A DNA stretch of 34,560 nt from an uncultured beta proteobacterium (GTDB taxonomy: Bacteria; Pseudomonadota; Gammaproteobacteria; Burkholderiales; Burkholderiaceae_C): contig CAIUDG010000145.1 of assembly GCA_903897925.1 (NCBI GenBank), forward strand, positions 1 through 34,560, read 5' to 3'. The notes under the pieces are model-generated. The model was not told where the DNA came from. It saw nothing but the letters and a program-made list of their open reading frames with translations, and did not search any database. The position numbers were made by a program, and so were the translations under genes. Each line of letters begins with the position of its first letter. The first letter of the stretch is position 1. Positions 8,239-15,965 of this stretch are shown here, piece after piece.

Positions 8239-8934
8239 TCAGTCCAGCCAGGTCGTGAAGTCGTTCACCGGCACCCGCGGGGTGTGCAATGTATTCACTA
8301 CTGCGGAGCTATCGGCATAGCCCAGGGCCATGCCGCAGACTAGCATTTCGTCAGGTCCGGCGCCGATGTGCGGCATCACGATCTTGGAAAAACCGTTCCA
8401 TGCCGCCTGTGGGCAGGTGTCCAGCCCGCGTCCGCGCGCGCCCAGCATGATGTTCTGCATGAAGCCGCCATAGTCCACCAGCGAGCCGCGCCCCATCACG
8501 CGGTCAACCGTGAACATCAGGCCCACGGGAGCGTCAAAGAAGCGGAAGTTGCGCTGGTGTTGCAGGTGCATCTTGTCCTTGTCGGCTTTGCCAATGCCGA
8601 GCAGGCCATACAGGCTCCAGCCGTTCTCGCGGCGCCGGTCGATGTAGGGGCTGACCCATTTTTCCGGGTAGTAGTCGTACTCTTCGCGGAACTGCGCGGC
8701 CAGCGCCGGGTCGCTGCGCATGGCGTCATGGGTGCTGCAGACCTTGTCCACCAGGGCATCCCGGCTGCTGCCCTGCAACACATACACCTTCCAGGGCTGG
8801 CAGTTGGTGCCCGAGGGGGCCCGGCTGGCGCATTCCAGAATGTGTTCAATGTCCGCACGTGCAACCGCTTGCGCCGTGAAGGCACGCGTCGATTTACGGG
8901 ACTGGATGGCAGCATCCACCGTACAAGAATTCAT
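8239..8934 (-). CDS. Nitroreductase family protein (FMN-dependent)
   Basis: From the ATG at 8934 the protein is 231 residues long, the usual size for an NfsB/NfnB-fold nitroreductase. It has the N-terminal FMN-phosphate motif RKSTRAF (residues 13-19), the ASRAPSGTNCQPWKV block (37-51), and the C-terminal GLDTCPQAAWN and VCGMALGYAD blocks. Members reduce nitroaromatics, quinones or enones using NAD(P)H and FMN; the natural substrate is usually unknown. The frame is open for another 73 codons upstream, but this would lie wholly inside the thioesterase gene; the ATG at 8934 overlaps the thioesterase stop in an ATGA, which fixes the start. Cotranscription with the thioesterase and the transporter suggests an aromatic or acyl-CoA-related role, which is inference. 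Confidence 0.9.
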   Translation of the reverse strand: MNSCTVDAAIQSRKSTRAFTAQAVARADIEHILECASRAPSGTNCQPWKVYVLQGSSRDALVDKVCSTHDAMRSDPALAAQFREEYDYYPEKWVSPYIDRRRENGWSLYGLLGIGKADKDKMHLQHQRNFRFFDAPVGLMFTVDRVMGRGSLVDYGGFMQNIMLGARGRGLDTCPQAAWNGFSKIVMPHIGAGPDEMLVCGMALGYADSSAVVNTLHTPRVPVNDFTTWLD

Positions 8935-9428
8935 TTCAGGGTCTCCAGGAGAGTTTTGAGAGGGCTTGGCAAGGGCGTCGGCCGGCGTGTTACGGCATCG
9001 ACATAGACGTGTACAAAATGGCCACTGGCTGCAGTTATATCCGAGTCGCCGAACACGCCGAGTTCGTAGCGCACGCTGGAGGCGCCAATATGCGCCACGC
9101 GCAGCCCGATTTGCACGGTTTGCGGGAATGCCAGCGGCGAAAAATAATGGCATTGGGTTTCCACCACCAGGCCGATGCAGGCGCCACCATGAATATCCAG
9201 CACGCCGTTTTCAATCAGCCAGGAATTCACCGCCGTATCAAACCAGCTGTAATAAACCACGTTATTAACATGGCCGTAGGCGTCGTTATCACTCCAGCGC
9301 GTCGGGATACTGCGAAACAGGGGATAAGCGCTGCGCGTTTGTGGGCGCGCACGCTGAGCTACAGGCTGTGCTACAGGCTGGGCTGCAGGCTGGACAGAGG
9401 CGTTCTGGGCGGACGTGGTAGTTTGCAT
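8931..9428 (-). CDS. Acyl-CoA thioesterase, 4HBT/YbgC (hotdog) family
   Basis: This 165-residue protein has a single hotdog domain beginning near residue 36. Its active-site block reads RWSDNDAYGHVNNVVYYSWFD (residues 44-64); Asp49 corresponds to the catalytic Asp of 4-hydroxybenzoyl-CoA thioesterase. Members hydrolyse acyl-CoA or acyl-ACP thioesters in the cytoplasm. The first 35 residues are low-complexity (Ala-Gln-Pro-Val repeats) and outside the fold; no later Met precedes the domain, so the ATG at 9428 is kept. It is the first gene of the minus-strand block and is divergent from the phasin gene, sharing a 246-base intergenic region. Its acyl substrate cannot be read from the sequence. 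Confidence 0.87.
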   Translation of the reverse strand: MQTTTSAQNASVQPAAQPVAQPVAQRARPQTRSAYPLFRSIPTRWSDNDAYGHVNNVVYYSWFDTAVNSWLIENGVLDIHGGACIGLVVETQCHYFSPLAFPQTVQIGLRVAHIGASSVRYELGVFGDSDITAASGHFVHVYVDAVTRRPTPLPSPLKTLLETLK

Positions 9429-9525
9429 AGCCCCCGATTTTGCCAGTCGCGCGGAGGCAAAAAAGCCTTACGTGTCGGGCATGTGACGCTGCAGCAAATA
9501 TCGGTGTTTTTAGAAAATCCGGTCT

Positions 9526-9548
9526 AATTTGTTGCGCCGCAACAAATT
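9526..9548. promoter_or_regulatory. Perfect 23-base palindrome upstream of the phasin promoter (candidate PhaR operator)
   Basis: Arms of 11 bases (AATTTGTTGCG and CGCAACAAATT) flank a single central C, and every pair matches. The inner TGTTGC-N3-GCAACA is repeated, with one substitution in the arms, at 9589-9603. The site ends just upstream of a good promoter for the phasin gene. PhaR-type repressors are known to bind TGC-rich inverted repeats at phasin promoters, so this is the natural candidate operator. The identity of the regulator is inference; no phaR gene lies in the window. Confidence 0.6.
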
Positions 9549-9552
9549 TCGC

Positions 9553-9580
9553 TTGCGTTCATTATCAAGATGGCTACAAT
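9553..9580 (+). promoter_or_regulatory. Sigma-70 promoter of the phasin gene
   Basis: A -35 box TTGCGT (9553-9558) and a -10 box TACAAT (9575-9580) are separated by 16 bases. Transcription would begin near 9587, leaving a leader of roughly 90 bases before the ATG at 9675. It is the best match in the intergenic region and sits exactly between the two palindromes. Confidence 0.6.
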
Positions 9581-9588
9581 TCGTTCCA

Positions 9589-9603
9589 TGCTGCGCTGCA
9601 ACA
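9589..9603. promoter_or_regulatory. Second palindromic operator-like site at the phasin transcription start
   Basis: TGCTGC-GCT-GCAACA differs from the core of the upstream palindrome (TGTTGC-GCC-GCAACA) at one arm base and one spacer base. The centres of the two sites are 59 bases apart, and this one would cover the first transcribed bases. A repressor bound at both could block or loop the promoter. Confidence 0.5.
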
Positions 9604-9674
9604 TAGCCGGGTTCCCGAATACTGTGCACCGTTGCTAACGTAGATTTTTTACCCTACCAATCGGAGAAGCCCAC

Positions 9675-10226
9675 ATGACCGCACTGACCGTTGAACAAGT
9701 TGTAGCCGCACACAAAGCCAATATCGAAACCCTGTTCGGCCTGACCAACAAGGCTTTCGAAGGCGTTGAAAAAATCGTTGAACTGAACCTGACTGCTTCC
9801 AAGGCCGCCCTGAGCGAAGCCGCTGGCCACACCCAGTCCGTGTTGAGCGTCAAAGACGTGCAAGAACTGTTGGCTCTGCAATCCAGCCTGTTCCAGCCCC
9901 TGGCTGAAAAGGCCGCTGCTTACAGCCGTCACCTGTATGACATCGCTTCCGTCACTGGCGCTGAATTCACCAAGGCTGCTGAAGACCAAGCTGCTGAAGC
10001 CCAGTCCAAGTTCTCCAACCTGGTGGACAGCGCTTCCAAGAACGCTCCTGCTGGTTCGGAAGCCCTGGTTGCCGTGATGAAGAGCTCGGTTTCTGCTGCC
10101 AACAACGCCCTGGAATCGGTGCAAAAGGCTGTCAAGCAAGCTACCGAAGCTGCTGAAGCCAACTACAACGCTGTGGCCACTTCGGCTACCGCTGCTACCA
10201 AGCAAGCTACCGCCAAGAAGCGTTAA
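9675..10226 (+). CDS. phaP: Phasin family protein (PHA granule-associated, PhaP)
   Basis: The 183-residue protein starts [20 protein letters not shown] and has the betaproteobacterial phasin pattern: an amphipathic, Ala/Glu/Lys-rich, wholly helical chain with [12 protein letters not shown] at residues 29-40, and an Ala/Lys-rich tail ending TKQATAKKR. Phasins coat polyhydroxyalkanoate granules and control their number and size. Like a strongly expressed gene it uses a narrow set of preferred codons, and GGAGAA lies 6 bases before the ATG. It is a single-gene unit with its own promoter between two palindromes, and ends before a structured 3' region and a strong terminator. There is no signal peptide. 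The family is secure; that it is the main phasin is inference from its promoter and codon use. Confidence 0.92.
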   Translation: MTALTVEQVVAAHKANIETLFGLTNKAFEGVEKIVELNLTASKAALSEAAGHTQSVLSVKDVQELLALQSSLFQPLAEKAAAYSRHLYDIASVTGAEFTKAAEDQAAEAQSKFSNLVDSASKNAPAGSEALVAVMKSSVSAANNALESVQKAVKQATEAAEANYNAVATSATAATKQATAKKR

Positions 10227-10275
10227 TTTTAAGAAAAGATACGCAAAGTTTGAAATTTTGCGTGTCTGATCTGGA

Positions 10276-10409
10276 AACTGCGGGAAAACCCTGAGATAAT
10301 TCAGGCCATCAGAAACCCCGGTTTCTACCAGTTGTCTCCTCGGGTCCTTTCGTAACCATCAGGTTCAGGGATCCCTTCAAGGCCTCGTTGCAAGACGGGG
10401 CCTTTTTTT
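10276..10409 (+). ncRNA. Candidate structured RNA (phasin 3' UTR or small RNA)
   Basis: Several helices follow one another in 134 bases. AACTG/CAGTT (10276-10280 with 10329-10333) would enclose two further hairpins, CCTGA/TCAGG (10290-10305) and AGAAACC/GGTTTCT (10311-10326), giving a three-way junction. Then comes AACC/GGTT (10354-10365) and finally the rho-independent terminator. A GATAAT at 10295-10300 with TGGAAA 17 bases upstream could be a promoter for a shorter RNA of about 100 bases. No open frame fits. It could equally be the processed 3' end of the phasin mRNA. I do not recognise it as a known RNA family. Confidence 0.35.
10379..10409 (+). terminator. Rho-independent terminator downstream of the phasin gene
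   Basis: The stem AAGGCCTCGT / ACGGGGCCTT (one G-U pair) with loop TGCAAG is followed by a run of seven T. This is the best terminator in the window and fits a highly expressed upstream unit. Confidence 0.9.
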
Positions 10410-10609
10410 GTCTGTACGCGGGAGTTATCCAGCAGCTGGCCCTTTCCCTTTTAAATCAAAAAGTTACGTGACTTTTGATGCGGGAAAAAATCAAATTAGA
10501 GCGCCCTGCGTGGAACGTCTTCTGGGGCCAATTTCAGGCCGCAAAACCACCAAAAAGCACCAAAAACCAGAGGAAATCGTATCGGGACTGGCAGACCGCA
10601 GGCGCCCCC

Positions 10610-11872
10610 CTACCGCGCTGCGGACCGATATTCTGCGTGGGCGGAAAAAGCCCCGACGGTGAGTTCCACATCGCCACGGGCAATGCCGGCCTGCCTTGCC
10701 AGGTTTTCCCACCCATCAAGCGCAGAAGCGACCTCTTCGACAATCTGCTTGCCCCGTTCTTGGGTCAGCCCGTAGAAGGCTGCAGTGGCAAGAACTGTTT
10801 GGAGGCTCGGACGGTTGTCTGCGTCATCGATGCTGAGGACGTGCTCTGCCTTGTCGATGTTCGGGTTCACGTCGAACGCCGGCGCCAAGCGCCAGCCTGT
10901 CGCGCCCAGTATGAACCCGTGATTTCGCAGGTGGTCATCTCTGTTCCCAATTGCGACGTTGAACGCCACCCTGCGGAATAGCTGCTCCAAGTCGGCAGCC
11001 ACATGTGCACTGTCACCCTTGCCCCGAAGGAACTGGGCCAGCTCCAGGTAGCTTGTGCCCTCGCTCTGCTCTTTGCGAAGCAAAGTCATCGCGGAGGCAT
11101 AAAACCGTCGCGTTCCGTTGACACGGTCAAAACGCCGCACGCAAAAGGTGTGGAACTCATTGTTCAAGCGCACTGCCTTCGCGGCAGGAACATCGACCCC
11201 CGCCTTCAGCGCGAGACCGTGGACCACGAGCTCCCAGGCGCCAATATCCCGGTCGTCGTCACGCGCCGGGAATTTGCCAATCCACAGGGAGCCATCCGCC
11301 TCCGTGAAGTTAGCTTTTGGCCGTGCTCCACCTAAAGATGCGCCAGGCGCGACCAATACGGACAGCCATTTGCGCAACGCGTCGAGGTCATCAATGCGGC
11401 GGCTGCTCAGCTGATATGCCACCGCCTCGAGCTCGCGCAGAGTAGTGATGGGCGGAGCGGCCATCTTCTCGTTGCCCAGGAATTCCTCAGTGCCGGCAAG
11501 CCGAAAGCGCAGCGCACCCTGCCGCGTAAAATCCTGCACACCGAGGAGGAAGTCCCACGCATACAGCGTCCGCGGCGCGCGTTTTTCGTCCTTGGCTTGC
11601 AGCGCCTCTCGCCGCTTCATCAACGTCTGGCCCCATCGGTCAGGAGACGAGTCCAGGAAGATGCCGAAGTTACCCAGTTCTGGCTTGGGAAAGAACGGCG
11701 CTTCGTCCAGCGATAGGTCTGGGTCAAGCGCAAACGCTCGCGCGTCGCGCAGCCACACGCGCTCGTACTGGAACCAAAGCTGGCCTCGGTCGTGTGCCAA
11801 GGTGCCCACCAGGCATGGCGGCCCCAGATCGCAATCGAGCCAGACTTCCAAGGCGTTGTCTTGGTTGCTCAT
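10610..11872 (-). CDS. hipA: HipA-family kinase toxin (module 1)
   Basis: The 420-residue protein has the HipA layout: an N-terminal subdomain with FLDSSPDRWGQTLMKRRE (72-89), the glycine-rich ATP/phospho-loop GASLGGARPK (177-186), the catalytic loop RDDHLRN (311-317) and the metal-binding FDVNPN (333-338). In E. coli, HipA phosphorylates glutamyl-tRNA synthetase and induces dormancy; targets differ among relatives. All catalytic residues expected for kinase activity are present, so it is likely functional. Its ATG overlaps the stop of the upstream XRE antitoxin by 4 bases, the usual HipB-HipA order. It differs strongly from the second HipA in this window (22665-23987), so the two are not a recent duplication. 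The target is unknown. Confidence 0.9.
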   Translation of the reverse strand: MSNQDNALEVWLDCDLGPPCLVGTLAHDRGQLWFQYERVWLRDARAFALDPDLSLDEAPFFPKPELGNFGIFLDSSPDRWGQTLMKRREALQAKDEKRAPRTLYAWDFLLGVQDFTRQGALRFRLAGTEEFLGNEKMAAPPITTLRELEAVAYQLSSRRIDDLDALRKWLSVLVAPGASLGGARPKANFTEADGSLWIGKFPARDDDRDIGAWELVVHGLALKAGVDVPAAKAVRLNNEFHTFCVRRFDRVNGTRRFYASAMTLLRKEQSEGTSYLELAQFLRGKGDSAHVAADLEQLFRRVAFNVAIGNRDDHLRNHGFILGATGWRLAPAFDVNPNIDKAEHVLSIDDADNRPSLQTVLATAAFYGLTQERGKQIVEEVASALDGWENLARQAGIARGDVELTVGAFSAHAEYRSAAR

Positions 11873-12246
11873 GCCGCGCTCCCAGTACCATCCGGACGGA
11901 CGGCAGGGGTCGGCGGTTCATTTGTGGCAGCTCGCCGGCGTCGCGGTGCTGACGCCGGCGCTTCGAGTGCCAAGTCTTGCAGCTTGCGGCCTACCTTGTC
12001 GTCTGCAGCCAGTGCATTGATGTCGGCCTCGAGGCCCAAGACTGCCAGGACCCTCATGTAAGTGCCAAAAGTTGCCCCTGGGTCGCCCGCCTCCACTTTG
12101 TAGAGGGAGGTTCTTGAGATGCCCGCTCGCTGAGCCACTACGGCGTTGCTCAGCTTTCGCCGCATGCGCGCAAGCTTCAGCCGCTCTCCCAGCTGGGAAA
12201 GCAGCCTCTGCTCCTGCGGAAAGACGATTGGTGGCTTGCGCGGCAT
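11869..12246 (-). CDS. hipB: HipB-type XRE antitoxin / autorepressor (module 1)
   Basis: This 125-residue protein contains one helix-turn-helix of the XRE/lambda-repressor class at about residues 18-72 (GERLKLARMRRKLSNAVVAQ, then RAGISRTSLYKVEAGDPGAT). The last 45 residues are Pro/Ala/Arg-rich and probably disordered; such tails in HipB-like antitoxins can be protease targets or plug the toxin. HipB proteins bind their own operator with or without HipA. The ATG at 12246 directly abuts the large inverted repeat at 12247-12292, leaving no room for a Shine-Dalgarno sequence, which points to a leaderless message. Its stop overlaps hipA by 4 bases. Assignment rests on the fold and the paired toxin. 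Confidence 0.88.
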   Translation of the reverse strand: MPRKPPIVFPQEQRLLSQLGERLKLARMRRKLSNAVVAQRAGISRTSLYKVEAGDPGATFGTYMRVLAVLGLEADINALAADDKVGRKLQDLALEAPASAPRRRRAATNEPPTPAVRPDGTGSAA

Positions 12247-12292
12247 TTCGCTATTATGGACAAGTTATTTACTTTTTGTCCATAATAGCGAA
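12247..12292. promoter_or_regulatory. Operator-promoter of hipBA module 1: 17-base perfect inverted repeat
   Basis: TTCGCTATTATGGACAA (12247-12263) is repeated exactly as its complement at 12276-12292, with a 12-base AT-rich spacer. On the minus strand the outer arm supplies a -35 box TGGACA and the inner arm a -10 box CATAAT, 18 bases apart, which places the transcription start at or next to the hipB ATG. Because the arms are mirror images, the same boxes exist on the plus strand. HipB-type repressors bind such long inverted repeats, so autorepression is expected. Confidence 0.8.
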
Positions 12293-12399
12293 CAAACTTA
12301 TGGCTTGAAGGGTCTCAGACATGGCAGCTCAGGGGGGGCGCCTATCTTAAAGAGGGGAACCGATTACGTTATGGCAGGTCACCGGCCCACTGCGGCACA

Positions 12400-13410
12400 T
12401 CAGTAATGCGTCTTTGCCGCGATCGCCGCTCGCAATTGCGGCAAGGCCTGCAGCATGGCCTGGCGTCCGGCCTCGATCGAACGCTTACGGGCACTGAAGT
12501 CGGCGCTGGAAACACCCAGCAGCGCCGGGCGCACCACCACGTCGGCATCGCGCAGTTCGAAGTTGTTGATGCTCTTGCCCATGATGGCAAAGGTTTGCAT
12601 CAGGATGTCCAGCGTGCCACCGGCCAGATTGCCGTCCGGCGGGCTGGAAATATCGACCGCAATGACCAGCTCGGCGCCCATCTTGCGTGCGGCACTCACC
12701 GGCACCGGTGATACCAGACCTCCATCGACATAGTCGCGCCCCGAAATCCGCACCGGCTGAAACACCGCCGGCACCGAACTCGAAGCCCGTACCGCGGTGC
12801 CGGTGTCGCCGCGCTGGAAGATGGCTTCGGCGCCACTGTTCAGATCGGTCGCCACAATGCCGAGCGGCATCACCAGTTGCTCAATCGTGCGCGAACCGAC
12901 CAGGCCATTGACATAGCGCGCCAGCGCTTCGCCGCGCAGCATGCCGCGACTGAAAATCGGCAAGGTCCAGTCAGCGATGGTCGACTCATCCATCGATTCG
13001 GCAATTTGCTGCAACTGCCGGCCATTTTTGCCACTGGCATAGAGCGCCGCCACCAGGCTACCCGCCGAGGTGCCCGCCACCAGGGTCGGACGAATACCGG
13101 CCTCTTCCAGCACCTGAATGATGCCGACGTGGGCAAAGCCCCGCGCCGCACCGCCACCCAGGGCCAGGCCAATTCGCGGGGGTATTTTCGGTGGTGGCGG
13201 TGGTGGTGGTGGCGCAAGCGGTACTGGTGGCACAGGGGCTGCTGGTGGCCCCGCCGGCGACGCCACGGCCGCAGTTTGGGAACCCGGCTGCTGCTGGGTT
13301 TGCAGCGGCACCGGGGCGCTGGCACAAGCGGCCAGCAACAAAGTCGCCAGCAACAAAGGAACAGAACGCCAGCCACAAGGGCGGCGCAGGTGGATAAATT
13401 TCAGGGACAT
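12400..13410 (-). CDS. Patatin-like phospholipase, RssA-type, predicted lipoprotein
   Basis: From the ATG at 13410 the product has 336 residues. Residues 1-28 form a lipoprotein signal with lipobox LAAC (Cys29), so the mature protein should be lipid-anchored. A Pro/Gln/Ala-rich linker with eight consecutive Pro (67-74) follows. The patatin domain then has the oxyanion motif GGGAARG (85-91), the nucleophile elbow GTSAGS with Ser115, and the catalytic Asp229 in DGG: a complete Ser-Asp dyad. Such enzymes hydrolyse acyl ester bonds in phospholipids. The frame is open 10 codons further upstream, but MSLKFIHLRR gives the proper basic n-region. It lies between the hipBA module and clpA on the same strand. 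The fold is certain; substrate and role are not. Confidence 0.9.
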   Translation of the reverse strand: MSLKFIHLRRPCGWRSVPLLLATLLLAACASAPVPLQTQQQPGSQTAAVASPAGPPAAPVPPVPLAPPPPPPPPKIPPRIGLALGGGAARGFAHVGIIQVLEEAGIRPTLVAGTSAGSLVAALYASGKNGRQLQQIAESMDESTIADWTLPIFSRGMLRGEALARYVNGLVGSRTIEQLVMPLGIVATDLNSGAEAIFQRGDTGTAVRASSSVPAVFQPVRISGRDYVDGGLVSPVPVSAARKMGAELVIAVDISSPPDGNLAGGTLDILMQTFAIMGKSINNFELRDADVVVRPALLGVSSADFSARKRSIEAGRQAMLQALPQLRAAIAAKTHY

Positions 13411-13478
13411 GCAGTAATCAGATAGACCAGCCGTGAGCATAAGCGCTGCGCTTGCGACTGGCCCGCAGCAGAAACGGG

Positions 13479-13509
13479 ACGGGCCCAGCTCCGTGGGAGC
13501 CGGGCCCGT
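13479..13509 (-). terminator. Strong hairpin downstream of clpA, candidate terminator
   Basis: ACGGGCCCAGCTCC (13479-13492) pairs with its near complement at 13496-13509 (13 of 14 pairs), with a 3-base loop. It lies 56 bases past the clpA stop in the direction of its transcription. Only a weak T-run follows, so termination may be partial, or the hairpin may act as a 3' stabiliser. Confidence 0.5.
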
Positions 13510-13564
13510 TGCCCAACCATGTGCAGGAAGCGTACGCTACAACGCCCGCTATTCGCTACCACTA

Positions 13565-15886
13565 TCAGCTGGCAGTCGCTTCCTCGGGCTTGGACTTGCC
13601 TTCCTTCTTCGGCAAGGGCTGGATGTCCAGCAGCACTTCGGTCTTGCTTTCGTCGGTGTCGTCCAGATCCACCGTCAGGCGGCCGCCATCGGTGAGGCGA
13701 CCGAACAGCAGTTCATCGGCCAGCGCCCGGCGGATGGTGTCCTGGATCAGGCGCTGCATCGGACGTGCACCCATCAGCGGGTCAAAGCCCTTCTTCGCCA
13801 GATGCTTGCGCAGCTTGTCGGTGAAGGTGACATCGACTTTCTTCTCGGCCAGCTGGGTTTCCAGTTGCAGCAGGAACTTGTCCACCACGCGCAGAATCAC
13901 CGTCTCATCCAGCGCCTTGAAGCTGACTTGCGCATCCAGGCGGTTGCGGAACTCCGGCGTGAACAGGCGCTTGATATCGGCCTGCTCATCACCCGCCTCG
14001 CGCGGATTGGTGAAGCCGATGGTGGCTTTGTTCATGGTCTCGGCACCGGCATTGGTGGTCATGATGATGATCACGTTGCGGAAGTCGGCCTTGCGTCCGT
14101 TGTTGTCGGTGAGGGAACCGTGGTCCATCACCTGCAGCAGCACATTGAAAATGTCCGGATGGGCTTTTTCAATTTCATCCAGCAGCAGCACGCAATGCGG
14201 CTTCTTGGTGATGGCTTCGGTCAGCAGGCCGCCCTGGTCGAAACCGACATAGCCCGGAGGCGCACCAATCAGGCGGCTGACGGCGTGGCGCTCCATGTAT
14301 TCGCTCATGTCAAACCGCAGCAGATCAATGCCCATGATGTAGGCCAGCTGCTTGGCGGCTTCGGTCTTGCCAACACCGGTGGGGCCGCTGAACAGGAAAG
14401 AGCCAATTGGCTTGTCGCCCTTGCCCAGGCCGGAGCGCGCCATCTTGACGGCGGATGCCAGCACGTCAATCGCCTTGTCCTGACCGAACACCACGCTTTT
14501 CAGGTCGCGCTCGAGTGTCTTGAGTTTGCCGCGGTCATCGTTGGAGACATTGGCCGGCGGAATGCGCGCGATCTTGGCGACGATTTCCTCGACCTCGGTC
14601 TTGCTGATGGTTTTCTTGCGCTTGCTCGGCGGCAAAATGCGCTGGGCAGCACCGGCTTCGTCAATCACGTCAATCGCCTTGTCGGGCAAGTGGCGGTCAT
14701 TGATGTACTTGGCGCTCAGCTCGGCTGCGGCCTGCAATGCGGCCACCGCGTACTTGACGTTGTGGTGTTCTTCAAAGCGCGACTTCAGGCCCTTGAGGAT
14801 TTCCACCGTCTGCTCAATGGTTGGCTCGACCACGTCGACCTTCTGGAAGCGGCGCGACAACGCCGCATCTTTTTCGAAGATGCCACGGTATTCGGTAAAG
14901 GTGGTGGCGCCAATGCACTTGAGCTGCCCGGAGCTAAGGCCGGGCTTGAGCAGATTGGACGCATCCAGCGTGCCGCCCGAGGCCGCACCGGCACCGATAA
15001 GGGTGTGAATTTCGTCAATAAACAGCACGGCATGCGGCTTGTCCTTGAGCGCCTTGAGCACGCCCTTCAGGCGTTGTTCAAAGTCACCCCGGTATTTGGT
15101 GCCCGCCAGCAAGGCGCCCATGTCGAGCGCATAGACCACCGAATCGGCCAGAATTTCCGGCACATCGGATTGCGTGATGCGCCAGGCCAGGCCCTCGGCA
15201 ATGGCGGTCTTGCCGACGCCGGCTTCGCCCACCAGCAAGGGATTGTTCTTGCGCCGACGGCACAAAATCTGGATCACGCGCTCGACTTCGTACTCGCGGC
15301 CGATCAGCGGATCAATCTTGCCGTCTTTGGCCAGCTGGTTCAGGTTGACGGTGTACTGTTCCAGCGGCGAGGCCTTTTCGTTCTTTTCGCCACCGCCCTC
15401 GTCCGTTTCATTCGGCGCTTCGCTCGATTTGGCGGCTTCCGGCGGGTCGCTCTTCTTGATGCCATGGGCAATGAAGTTGACCACGTCAAGACGGGTCACG
15501 CCCTGCTGGTGCAAGTAATACACGGCATGCGAATCCTTTTCGCCAAAAATAGCCACCAGCACATTGGCGCCGGTGACTTCCTTTTTGCCACTGCCAGTGG
15601 ACTGTACGTGCATGATGGCGCGCTGAATCACACGCTGGAAACCCAGCGTGGGTTGGGTATCGACTTCGTCGCTACCGGCGACCTGTGGCGTGTTGTCCTT
15701 GATGAAATTGCTCAATGACTTGCGCAGATCATCCAGGTTGGCGGAGCAGGCACGCAGCACTTCAGCGGCACTAGGATTGTCCAGCAGCGCCAGCAACAAA
15801 TGCTCGACGGTAATGAACTCGTGGCGCTGCTGGCGTGCCTCGACAAACGCCATGTGCAGGCTAACTTCCAGTTCTTGGGCAATCAT
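13565..15886 (-). CDS. clpA: ATP-dependent Clp protease ATP-binding subunit ClpA
   Basis: This 773-residue AAA+ unfoldase has an N-domain (1 to about 145), an acidic linker, AAA1 with Walker A GEAGVGKT (220-227) and Walker B VLFIDE (287-292), and AAA2 with Walker A GPTGVGKT (501-508). It forms hexamers that unfold substrates and feed them into ClpP. The ClpP-docking tripeptide appears as IGF at about 623-625 rather than the E. coli IGL. Length and domain order match ClpA and exclude ClpB (no long middle coiled coil) and ClpX. The adaptor gene clpS lies just upstream on the same strand, 79 bases away, as in most proteobacteria. Identification is secure. Confidence 0.97.
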   Translation of the reverse strand: MIAQELEVSLHMAFVEARQQRHEFITVEHLLLALLDNPSAAEVLRACSANLDDLRKSLSNFIKDNTPQVAGSDEVDTQPTLGFQRVIQRAIMHVQSTGSGKKEVTGANVLVAIFGEKDSHAVYYLHQQGVTRLDVVNFIAHGIKKSDPPEAAKSSEAPNETDEGGGEKNEKASPLEQYTVNLNQLAKDGKIDPLIGREYEVERVIQILCRRRKNNPLLVGEAGVGKTAIAEGLAWRITQSDVPEILADSVVYALDMGALLAGTKYRGDFEQRLKGVLKALKDKPHAVLFIDEIHTLIGAGAASGGTLDASNLLKPGLSSGQLKCIGATTFTEYRGIFEKDAALSRRFQKVDVVEPTIEQTVEILKGLKSRFEEHHNVKYAVAALQAAAELSAKYINDRHLPDKAIDVIDEAGAAQRILPPSKRKKTISKTEVEEIVAKIARIPPANVSNDDRGKLKTLERDLKSVVFGQDKAIDVLASAVKMARSGLGKGDKPIGSFLFSGPTGVGKTEAAKQLAYIMGIDLLRFDMSEYMERHAVSRLIGAPPGYVGFDQGGLLTEAITKKPHCVLLLDEIEKAHPDIFNVLLQVMDHGSLTDNNGRKADFRNVIIIMTTNAGAETMNKATIGFTNPREAGDEQADIKRLFTPEFRNRLDAQVSFKALDETVILRVVDKFLLQLETQLAEKKVDVTFTDKLRKHLAKKGFDPLMGARPMQRLIQDTIRRALADELLFGRLTDGGRLTVDLDDTDESKTEVLLDIQPLPKKEGKSKPEEATAS

Positions 15887-15965
15887 GTGAGTTCCTTTTT
15901 GCCTTGCGGTGGTGATTAACTGTAAACGGTTTTAATAGTCCTAGTGGCTAGGTCTGGGATGCCGT

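Larger units (their letters stand above)
10227..10609. other. Intergenic region between phasin and hipA
   Basis: The left half holds several hairpins and the phasin-side terminator (listed separately): an ACGCAAA/TTTGCGT hairpin at 10241-10263 follows the phasin stop directly. The right half, 10410-10609, has no supported gene. It holds an inverted repeat at 10455-10479 (ATCAAAAAGT and ACTTTTGAT around TACGTG, one bulged A), which on the minus strand is followed by a T-rich stretch and could serve as a weak terminator for the hipBA transcript. The base composition here is more AT-rich than in the flanking genes. Confidence 0.5.

Noticed and set aside
10320..10380. tRNA-like T-arm (AGGTTCAGGGATCCC region)
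   Set aside because: No acceptor stem, anticodon arm or D-arm can be formed around it.
10610..12246. HipBA modules as defence systems or prophage parts
   Set aside because: Neighbours are housekeeping genes, with no integrase, phage structural or restriction genes next to either module.
13433..15718. Long open frame on the plus strand opposite clpA
   Set aside because: It is the complement of a strongly conserved gene; composition and lack of domains mark it as a shadow.
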